DNA of 8,128 nt from Bacteroidota bacterium (GTDB lineage Bacteria; Bacteroidota; Bacteroidia; Chitinophagales; Chitinophagaceae). Positions 1 through 5,820 of the stretch are shown here, one piece after another. The notes beneath the pieces were generated by a model, which had not been told where the DNA came from, did not search any database, and was given only the letters and a program-made list of their open reading frames with translations. Position numbers and translations under genes: made by a program. The DNA lies in contig JAEZDA010000012.1 of assembly GCA_023433345.1 (NCBI GenBank), positions 1 to 8,128 on the forward strand, in the 5' to 3' direction. Numbering within the stretch: the stretch's first letter is position 1; the number at the start of each line of letters is the position of its first letter.

Positions 1-1232
1 ACCGTGGCCACGATAGCGGCTCTTTCGCGGCCATACTTATTGAAGATGTACTGCATCACTTCTTCACGGCGTTCATGCTCGAAGTCCACATCAATATACG
101 GAGGTTCATTACGCGCGGTGGAAATAAAACGATCGAACAACAGATCGAATTTTGCAGGGTCAACCGACGTTATGCCAAGGCAATAACAAACTGTTGAATT
201 GGCGGCCGATCCCCTGCCCTGACAAAGAATGTTTCTCGACCGGGCAAACTTTACAATATCATATACGGTAAGAAAGTAAGCCGCATAATTCATTTCTCCG
301 ATAAGTTTCAATTCGTAGTTGATCGCTTTAACCGTTTTAGCAGGAACATTTTTCCCGTAACGTTCTTCCGCGCCCTGCCATGAAAGCCAGGCCAGTTCTT
401 CCTGTGGCGTCCGCCCCTCGCTGGTTATTTCTTCGGGGTATTCATACTTCAATTCATCAAGTGAAAAAGTGCATGCGCCGGAAATCTGTTGCGTATTTTC
501 TATGGCTTCGGGATATTGCCGGAATAACCGGAGCATTTCGGTTTCAGATTTCAGAAATCTTTCTGCGTTGGGATGCAACAAATAGCCGGCGTTATAAATA
601 GTGCATTTTTCACGTATGCAGGTGAGCACATCCTGCAGTTGCCTTCTTCCGGGTTCATGATAATGTACATCATTGGTAGCCACCATTGGAATTTGCAGGC
701 TATGGCTCAACTGGTTTAGCCGGTGAAGGTATTTGTTATCATCACCAAGATACTTTCGCGATGCAGCAACATACAGGTCGTCTTTCAAAATATTGCGGTA
801 TTCACGGAGCGAAGTGGTAAGGGACTCATTAAACTCAAATCCTGCATTTAATTGAGCTTCGGGAAGTACAATAAATTTAATTCCTTTCGAATAGGCGTAA
901 ACGTCAGCTTTATACAAATGACATTGACCTTTCTCCGCACGGCGGTTGCCAAGAGTAAGCAGGTTAGAGAGATTCGAATATCCGTAAACGTTAGTTGGAT
1001 ATGCAAGAAGGCTTAAGCCGTCCAGAAGGTCCAGCCTGCAACCTGCAATTACACGGATCCCTGCTGCCTTTGCAGCCGCGTGAGCACGAACAATACCTGC
1101 CAGTGTGTTACGGTCAGTGATAGCTATCTCTCTGTAGCCCAGTTCTGCTGCTTTTTGCACCAGTTCTTCGGGATGTGAGGCCCCGCGAAGGAATGTAAAA
1201 TTTGATGTGATCTGTAGTTCTGTATAAGGCAT
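1..1232 (-). CDS. dnaE2: Error-prone DNA polymerase DnaE2 (ImuC), N-terminal 410 residues, truncated by window edge
   Basis: C-family DNA polymerase of the ImuA-ImuB-DnaE2 mutasome, which copies past DNA lesions in the cytoplasm. The frame is open from ATG at 1232 to the left edge. Residues about 1-200 are the PHP domain (SNFTFLRGASHPEEL at 10-24, AITDRNTLAG at 37-46, VATNDVHY at 184-191). The palm follows with QGRGSAANS (338-346) and FDLLFDRF (362-369). The residues EHERREEV just after the palm aspartates are typical of DnaE2 rather than replicative DnaE. The start lies 10 bp after the imuB stop, so the genes are probably co-transcribed. Oddity: the usual PD-x-D-x-D-F motif reads PPYIDVDF. 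Tyr379 (codon at 96-98) replaces the Asp that aligns with E. coli DnaE D401, while D381 and D383 are kept. The third catalytic Asp and the C-terminal domains lie outside the window. Family call is firm; activity is uncertain. Confidence 0.95.
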   Translation of the reverse strand, partial: MPYTELQITSNFTFLRGASHPEELVQKAAELGYREIAITDRNTLAGIVRAHAAAKAAGIRVIAGCRLDLLDGLSLLAYPTNVYGYSNLSNLLTLGNRRAEKGQCHLYKADVYAYSKGIKFIVLPEAQLNAGFEFNESLTTSLREYRNILKDDLYVAASRKYLGDDNKYLHRLNQLSHSLQIPMVATNDVHYHEPGRRQLQDVLTCIREKCTIYNAGYLLHPNAERFLKSETEMLRLFRQYPEAIENTQQISGACTFSLDELKYEYPEEITSEGRTPQEELAWLSWQGAEERYGKNVPAKTVKAINYELKLIGEMNYAAYFLTVYDIVKFARSRNILCQGRGSAANSTVCYCLGITSVDPAKFDLLFDRFISTARNEPPYIDVDFEHERREEVMQYIFNKYGRERAAIVAT

Positions 1233-1242
1233 GATAAAGTGA

Positions 1243-2742
1243 TTAGGCAAAGAAGCCATGAATAAACCATTGATATGATTTTGCTGTATCATAATGCCCT
1301 GAGCGAAAAAGCCAGTATCTTTTTCCTTCCTCATCTTCCACTGAATAATAGTCGCGGTGTTGGCCGTCCTGTAGCCACCATTCCTGCTCGATCCTCTCGG
1401 GCCCATCGGCCTTTGCTATTTTATGCAGCTTGCCTTTGTAGCGGAACATCATCGGCGGATAATCCGGTACGGGTGCGGTAACTTCAATAGGTTGAGGTGT
1501 GTGAAGTACCTGTAAAGGTCTTCGGCTTCCCCTCCATGTTGTAGTTGCTTTTTCGGTAAGAGATGAAGAAAGTTTAAACGAACGTTCGGGCCAGTAATGC
1601 TCTGCAGGAACGTATCGGTGAATATGATCTGCGCCCACCTTTCCTTCAATGCGGTCAAGAAGTTCGGCAAGTTCACTGTCGTTCAAAGGATCCGTTGTTT
1701 CCCATAATTTTTCCTGCGCCACCGGCAGTTCCTCCACCCGCGGCGCATCCAGCGTGAACAGTTCAATGCCCAGGGCGGGCTCTATGTTTCCGGTTTTATT
1801 TTCGAAAAGTTTAAAAAGATGTTGGGCATTTGCAGAAGGCCTGTTGGTACCGATCTCTATCTTTTCCAATTTTCCATCCAGCCTGTAACACTTCAACACT
1901 GCCGTACGGAGTCCTTTCTCTTCCTGTTTCAACCGTGCGCACAAAGCATCGAGCAGGCGTTGCAATGCAATTTCAATTCCCTTTGCAGTAAGTATCGGAT
2001 CCATACAGGGCAATCTTTCATGGAAAGGTTCAGCAGGGTGTACGGGAGTGATCCATTCCTCAGCATAACCAAGAGCCTCGTCGATCCTTTGGAGAATTTC
2101 CATACCGAAGCGCCGCCGTAAGGAGGGCCGTGGCATATTTATAAAACTCCGGATGTTGTGAAGGCCCAGTTTATTTAATCGTTCTGCAGTAAAAGGATCG
2201 ATACGAAGCGCAGCACCTGGTAATGGAAGAAGTGCATTCATTTGTTCGCCGCTTTTTATTATTACAGGCCCGCGCCCATATCTTGCCACGGCCCAGGCGG
2301 TTCCTATGGTATCGGCCACGGATAGACGCACATCATAACCAAAACCTTTAAAGCGTTTATATATATCCGTTAGATATTTTTTTTCATCGCCCCACAAATG
2401 TGCACATCCTGTTACGTCGAGCAAAAGTCCGTCGGGTTCATCAATGCCTGCCGCAGGTGTAAAACGGATACACCATTTCGCTATAGCGGTCAATAATTTT
2501 TCGGAGAGCCCGGGTATATCATCCATCGCCTGCAAGCCCGGAATGATTGCCCTTGCATCCGCGACGGCCATGCCTGTATATATGCCCTGCATCTCTGCAA
2601 GGTGGTTGACCGCCGAAACGATCTTCTTTCCACGAACAGCGGCAGATAATACAAAAGGAAGGTTCTTTAATGCAGGGTCCCGACGCGTAAACCAATCTGT
2701 GCGCAGGTGGCGAAACCATATCGATACAAAACGCTTCTGCAT
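1243..2742 (-). CDS. imuB: ImuB, Y-family DNA polymerase-like mutasome scaffold
   Basis: Non-catalytic Y-family relative that in known systems links DnaE2 and ImuA to the sliding clamp during mutagenic repair. I chose ATG 2742 (499 residues, MQKRFVSIWF) because ImuB homologues begin near this motif and it follows the imuA stop by 1 bp. A longer frame starts at 2817 but would overlap imuA. Palm-like parts: VSIWFRHLRTDW at 6-17, where the metal-binding Asp residues of Y-family enzymes are replaced, and GLLLDVTGCAHLWG at 105-118, where the catalytic Glu position appears to be Gly105. GIYTGMAVADARAI (53-66) is also ImuB-like. An HhH-like stretch covers about 180-225. QEKLW (343-347) resembles a beta-clamp-binding motif. 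The C-terminus has GPERIEQEWW (447-456), RDYYSVEDEEG (463-473) and WLFR, all ImuB hallmarks. Motif-to-residue alignments are by eye. Confidence 0.93.
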   Translation of the reverse strand: MQKRFVSIWFRHLRTDWFTRRDPALKNLPFVLSAAVRGKKIVSAVNHLAEMQGIYTGMAVADARAIIPGLQAMDDIPGLSEKLLTAIAKWCIRFTPAAGIDEPDGLLLDVTGCAHLWGDEKKYLTDIYKRFKGFGYDVRLSVADTIGTAWAVARYGRGPVIIKSGEQMNALLPLPGAALRIDPFTAERLNKLGLHNIRSFINMPRPSLRRRFGMEILQRIDEALGYAEEWITPVHPAEPFHERLPCMDPILTAKGIEIALQRLLDALCARLKQEEKGLRTAVLKCYRLDGKLEKIEIGTNRPSANAQHLFKLFENKTGNIEPALGIELFTLDAPRVEELPVAQEKLWETTDPLNDSELAELLDRIEGKVGADHIHRYVPAEHYWPERSFKLSSSLTEKATTTWRGSRRPLQVLHTPQPIEVTAPVPDYPPMMFRYKGKLHKIAKADGPERIEQEWWLQDGQHRDYYSVEDEEGKRYWLFRSGHYDTAKSYQWFIHGFFA

Positions 2743-2743
2743 A

Positions 2744-3475
2744 TCATCCCGCTTGTTTTTTCTGAACAAATGGCATGGTGGCAACCTTTGAAATATGCCT
2801 GAACTTTCCATCGGCAAACTCTATTTCCCATTTGCCCGGCGTACCGTTTCTTACCTTTAATAATTCAACATTCCACCTCGGGAAACCAGGGCCTGGCATG
2901 CTATCCACAGGATCGCTTTGCAATGCCATTACCTGCCAGCGTGTAAGGCATGAAGTGGTATTTATTGTACGGGGATTGTTTCGAAGTATAAACCCTGTCA
3001 CCTTACTTTTTTCCACCGCCAGTTGCAAACGCCGGGAGGAAATAAAATTCAGTTCCTTCATTTCTCCCACCACTGCAGAAAGGCCACGGCATTTCAAGGC
3101 TTCTTCCATCGTCCATAACACTTCCTTCTCACGGTGGAGATCAATGAAAATTATCCGGTCCGGAGAAATACCAAATGATTGCAATGCCGGAGGAAAAATG
3201 GTTCGCGAAGTACTTATCCATATCAATGCCCCACGGTTACGCATAACCGAAGAAAGGATGCCTGCAATAAAGCCGGATGTAGCTGCGCTGTCTTCAGGTG
3301 TGTTTGAAATAAATTCATGCACGGCGCCGAGCGGAAAGGAAGCGCCCGGAAAAGCATTTCTCATCTGCCCGAGCATGGCATCCAACTGAGGGTTCTTGGA
3401 AGCCACCCTTATACCCTGTAATGGAAGTATGTCTCTTTGCAACTGTGAAATGATATCTGCTTTCGTGGCGGCCAT
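2744..3475 (-). CDS. imuA: ImuA-like RecA-fold protein of the mutagenesis cassette
   Basis: 243-residue protein of the ImuA family, distantly RecA/SulA-like, the usual first gene of imuA-imuB-dnaE2 cassettes. FPLGAVHEFI (47-56) matches the family motif before the nucleotide-binding region. IIFIDL (108-113) sits where RecA has Walker B. The Walker A position (about 58-75, EDSAATSGFIAG) lacks a GxxxxGK[ST] motif, so ATP binding is doubtful; this fits Bacteroidota ImuA proteins as I know them. The start is well fixed: TAA lies in frame immediately upstream (3478-3476). The TGA stop (2746-2744) is one base before the imuB ATG, in the string TGATATG, which suggests translational coupling. Its codons around residues 79-82 contain one copy of the 19-bp stem-loop repeat described separately. 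The family assignment rests on the operon position as well as weak motifs. Confidence 0.85.
   Translation of the reverse strand: MAATKADIISQLQRDILPLQGIRVASKNPQLDAMLGQMRNAFPGASFPLGAVHEFISNTPEDSAATSGFIAGILSSVMRNRGALIWISTSRTIFPPALQSFGISPDRIIFIDLHREKEVLWTMEEALKCRGLSAVVGEMKELNFISSRRLQLAVEKSKVTGFILRNNPRTINTTSCLTRWQVMALQSDPVDSMPGPGFPRWNVELLKVRNGTPGKWEIEFADGKFRHISKVATMPFVQKKQAG
3233..3251. repeat. 19-bp stem-loop repeat, copy 1 (inside imuA)
   Basis: ACGGTTACGCATAACCGAA is identical to 6888-6906. It contains CGGTTA-cgca-TAACCG, a perfect 6-bp stem with a 4-base loop. Here it lies in coding sequence, where the minus strand reads out residues around Met-Arg-Asn-Arg-Gly of ImuA. Confidence 0.6.
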
Positions 3476-3500
3476 TTAATTCGTGATTCAAAGGGCAAAA

Positions 3501-3526
3501 TACTAAACTTTTTAGCATTTTTAGCA
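3501..3526. promoter_or_regulatory. Repeat cluster upstream of imuA, candidate SOS-type operator
   Basis: Directly upstream of the imuA start is a perfect inverted repeat CTAAA-ctt-TTTAG (3503-3515) merged with two head-to-tail copies of TTTTTAGCA (3509-3517 and 3518-3526). imuA cassettes are LexA-controlled in many bacteria, and this position, 26-51 bp before the start codon, suits a repressor site. I do not know a LexA consensus for this lineage that would confirm it, and AT-rich repeats can arise by chance. Confidence 0.35.
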
Positions 3527-3607
3527 GGTAAAGTAGAAGGTAAAAGGCCGTAGTTGAAGGCAACAGGCTAAAATATTGGTGATCATTGATTAACGTTTAA
3601 CGGCTAT

Positions 3608-3644
3608 CAAACATAACCGCGGCAGAGTTCTTCTGTTTGACAAA
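3608..3644 (-). promoter_or_regulatory. Possible promoter for the imuA-imuB-dnaE2 operon
   Basis: On the minus strand TATGTTTG (3615-3608) matches the Bacteroidota -7 element TAnnTTTG exactly. A TTTG (3644-3641) lies upstream, but the 25-bp gap is longer than the usual 17-23. This would give a leader of about 125 nt. The TTTG lies inside the left TetR-type operator, so the repressor could also touch this promoter. An imperfect alternative (TAGTATTTTG, 3505-3496) lies nearer the start and would overlap the repeat cluster. Confidence 0.25.
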
Positions 3645-3653
3645 TTTGTCAAA
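3636..3653. promoter_or_regulatory. TetR-type operator O1 (perfect 18-bp palindrome)
   Basis: TTTGACAAATTTGTCAAA is its own exact reverse complement. It lies just upstream of the -33 element of the tetR promoter. Length and symmetry fit a TetR dimer site, and two related sites occur nearby (16/18 and 14/18 matches). Its binding by the adjacent regulator is inferred from position. Confidence 0.75.
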
Positions 3654-3658
3654 TTTAT

Positions 3659-3689
3659 TTTGGTGATAAAAAAAATCATTCTACCTTTG
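3659..3689 (+). promoter_or_regulatory. Bacteroidota-type promoter of the tetR gene
   Basis: TTTG at 3659-3662 (-33) and TACCTTTG at 3682-3689 (-7, consensus TAnnTTTG) are separated by 19 bp, an exact match to the primary sigma factor signature of Bacteroidota. Transcription would begin near 3694-3697, inside operator O2, leaving a leader of roughly 20-24 nt before ATG 3718. Operators sit on both sides of this core, as expected for autorepression. Confidence 0.7.
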
Positions 3690-3707
3690 TTTAACAAAAT
3701 TGTCAAA
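3690..3707. promoter_or_regulatory. TetR-type operator O2
   Basis: TTTAACAAAATTGTCAAA matches O1 at 16 of 18 positions and starts one base after the -7 element, covering the predicted transcription start. A bound protein here would block initiation. The centre-to-centre distance to O1 is 54 bp, close to five helical turns. Confidence 0.7.
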
Positions 3708-3717
3708 CCAACGCAAT

Positions 3718-4323
3718 ATGGCAGCAAAGGATACCGGAAGCAGTACTGAAAATCTTATTAAGGAAACCGCCATGCGGGTCTTTTTTAAAGAAGGCAGGTT
3801 CACGGCCACAACGCAGGAAATTGCAGATGCCGCTGGTGTGAACAGAACATTGCTGCATTACTACTTCCGGTCGCGCGATATATAGATAGAAAAAGTATTA
3901 CTTGAAGGCCAGGCGGCCTTCAGGCAAAAAATGTCTGAACAACTGGACCCAAAACTTTCTTTCCGCAACCGCATGTCGCAATTAATAGATATATGGCTTG
4001 ATCATGTAAATGAATATCCTTACCTGGATGCCTACCTCGTTTCACAAACACACAACGAAAGTTTTTGGGAAAGCATGAAAAAAATGGATAAGGCAACCGT
4101 GAAAAGGTTGGAAGAATTCTTCCAGGAAGCAGCTGAAGAAATGAAAGCCGGCCGCCTCGTAAAAATGGAACCGCACCAGTTTCTGCTGAACCTGATTTCC
4201 CTGGTAAACTACCCGGTGATCATGCGCCCCCTGTTGGAAGTAGCGGTACTGCCCGGCAAAAAAGCCTATAACCACGCTATGGCAGAAAGAAAAGAAGCGA
4301 TAATGGCCGCCTTATTCCGCTAA
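3718..4323 (+). pseudogene. TetR/AcrR-family repressor interrupted by an in-frame amber codon
   Basis: Local repressor of the downstream efflux operon, apparently broken. From ATG 3718 the frame encodes 55 residues ending in the helix-turn-helix (TTQEIADAAGVNRTLLHYYF, 31-50, then RSRD), followed by TAG at 3883-3885. The same frame then stays open from 3886 to the stop at 4321-4323. It would give 201 residues in all, the normal TetR length, with the C-terminal part resembling TetR ligand-binding domains (FRNRMSQLIDIWLDHVNEYP and onward). No frameshift is needed: one base change, for example TTG to TAG, explains it. A Met codon at 3931 could restart the ligand-binding domain alone. A TTG start at 3700 would add six residues but lies inside operator O2, so ATG 3718 is preferred. 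It could be a recent mutation, a sequencing error or a suppressed codon. Confidence 0.88.
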
Positions 4324-4339
4324 ATTTTTTTATCTACAA

Positions 4340-4357
4340 ATTGACACTTTTGTTAAA
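4340..4357. promoter_or_regulatory. TetR-type operator O3 before the efflux genes
   Basis: ATTGACACTTTTGTTAAA matches O1 at 14 of 18 positions and keeps the TTGACA-N4-TGTTAA core with the same spacing. It lies between the tetR stop and the outer membrane channel gene, so the pump may have its own repressed promoter. CACTTTTG (4345-4352) inside it is one mismatch from the -7 consensus, but I see no TTTG at the right distance upstream. Confidence 0.55.
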
Positions 4358-4410
4358 CTAAAATGTATATACAAATAAAACGAAATATCAACAACAAACA
4401 GACAAAACAA

Positions 4411-5781
4411 ATGTTCAACAGAAAGATCAGATCAACGGCCCTTTTATTAGCCATTGCCATCATTCCCTTCAGCGGGGTTTTGGCGCAGGCTGCAACGCCC
4501 CTGTCTTTAAAAGAGGCGCTTAACTATGCATTGGAAAATTATTCTGAAGCGCGAAAGGCAAAACTTGACACTGAAAACGCAGGCTACCAAATACAGGAGG
4601 TTCGCTCAAGAGCCCTGCCACAGGTTAACGGCAGCGGCGGATTGAATTACAATCCACTGCTACAAATGAGCGCATTGCCGGGAGAACTGAACGCAGCTGA
4701 TCCGGGAAAGACCTTACTCGTTGCTTTTGGCCAAAAATGGAACACCAATATCGGCGTAAATGTATCGCAGAATATTTTCGATATGTCTGTATTTACGGGA
4801 CTGAAGGCCGCTAAAAGTACGCGTGAATTCTATCAGCTCAATGCCCAACTTACGGAAGAAAAAGTACTGGAAACCGTGGCCACAACATACTACCAGGTGC
4901 TCATCCAGCAACAACATATAGTGAATATAGACAGCAACATCAGCACAACTGAAAAGACCCAGAAGATCATCCAGGGCTTGTATGAAAGCGGTCTCGGTAA
5001 AAAGATAGATGTGGACAGGCTTGAAGTGAAACTGCTTAATCTTCAAAGCCAGCGTAGACAACTAATGAATGCTGTTTCCCAATTTGAGAATCAACTTAAG
5101 TTCTTCATCGGTATGCCGGTGGAACAACAGATCACCATTGTACCTGAAGATCATTCCGAACTAAATTTTTCTGAAGCGCTTATTGAAGAGAAGGCAGACA
5201 GCATCACCCGGTCTGAACTTCTGGTTTTGGAAAAACAACAACAACTCTTACAATTGAAAAAGCAATCTGTAAAAGCTGAGTACTATCCTACTCTCGCGCT
5301 CTCCGGAAGCTATAGTTACCAGGGGCTTGGAAACACTTTCCCGATATTCAAAGGAATAGACAAAGGCGCAAACTGGTTTGATGTGGCCACCGTAGGGCTT
5401 AACCTGAGAATCCCTTTATTCAACGGAAACGCCACGCGTGCAAGAGTGAACCAGGCTGAAGTAGACATTAAAAAACTGCAGGAAGATATTTCTCAAACCA
5501 AGCAAAGCATCAACCTCGATTTTGAGAATGCAAAAAAGCAGATAAGCAATTCCATCATAGTGTTGAACACGCAGGAAAAAAATACCGAACTGGCGGAGAA
5601 AGTACTGGACAATACAAGCAACAATTACAAACAAGGCCTTGCCACATTGACCGATCTGCTGGACGCGCAGAATGCGTTGTTCGAAGCAAGGAATGCATAC
5701 AATTCAAGTTTACTTGACTACCGTCTTGCCGAAGTGAAACTTACAAAAGCAAAAGGACAACTAAGATCATTACTCAACTAA
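4411..5781 (+). CDS. TolC-family outer membrane efflux channel
   Basis: Outer membrane component of a tripartite RND pump. It forms a trimeric channel with a beta-barrel in the outer membrane and an alpha-helical tunnel in the periplasm. I chose ATG 4411 (456 residues) because it begins a good signal peptide, MFNRKIRS followed by a hydrophobic run and AQA (25-27) as the probable cleavage site. It also follows an A-rich leader (gacaaaacaa). The in-frame ATG at 4363 would put 16 charged residues in front and is only 5 bp from operator O3. The family's two OEP repeats are visible: LSLKEALNYALENY (31-44) opens the first, and the second contains NLRIPLFNGN (331-340) and the coiled helix ending ATLTDLLDAQNALFEARNAY. 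There is no lipobox cysteine. The adaptor gene starts 39 bp later on the same strand. Substrate unknown. Confidence 0.93.
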   Translation: MFNRKIRSTALLLAIAIIPFSGVLAQAATPLSLKEALNYALENYSEARKAKLDTENAGYQIQEVRSRALPQVNGSGGLNYNPLLQMSALPGELNAADPGKTLLVAFGQKWNTNIGVNVSQNIFDMSVFTGLKAAKSTREFYQLNAQLTEEKVLETVATTYYQVLIQQQHIVNIDSNISTTEKTQKIIQGLYESGLGKKIDVDRLEVKLLNLQSQRRQLMNAVSQFENQLKFFIGMPVEQQITIVPEDHSELNFSEALIEEKADSITRSELLVLEKQQQLLQLKKQSVKAEYYPTLALSGSYSYQGLGNTFPIFKGIDKGANWFDVATVGLNLRIPLFNGNATRARVNQAEVDIKKLQEDISQTKQSINLDFENAKKQISNSIIVLNTQEKNTELAEKVLDNTSNNYKQGLATLTDLLDAQNALFEARNAYNSSLLDYRLAEVKLTKAKGQLRSLLN

Positions 5782-5820
5782 AACAAAACTGCCCGAAGGG
5801 TTTATATCAAAAATCAAAAG

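Noticed and set aside
380..601. Short plus-strand frame within dnaE2
   Set aside because: It lies antisense to an intact DnaE2 frame with conserved motifs and shows no family signature.
2743..2817. Longer imuB start at ATG 2817
   Set aside because: The extra 25 residues overlap imuA in another frame and look unlike ImuB; the ATG at 2742 begins the conserved N-terminus.
2775..3389. 204-codon open frame antisense to imuA and the imuB start
   Set aside because: No recognisable protein features; it mirrors a well-supported coding region on the other strand.
3700..3717. TTG start for the TetR protein
   Set aside because: It lies inside operator O2 and within a few bases of the predicted transcription start; ATG 3718 has a proper leader.
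3883..3885. TAG as a recoded amino acid such as pyrrolysine
   Set aside because: TetR proteins do not use recoding, no downstream element is seen, and a point mutation is simpler.
4363..4410. Upstream ATG for the TolC-like protein
   Set aside because: It would place a lysine- and asparagine-rich segment before a clear signal peptide and leave almost no leader beyond operator O3.
5787..5803. Small hairpin CCC-gaa-GGG between channel and adaptor genes as terminator
   Set aside because: The stem is only three G-C pairs with no sustained U-run, and it sits inside a same-strand operon.
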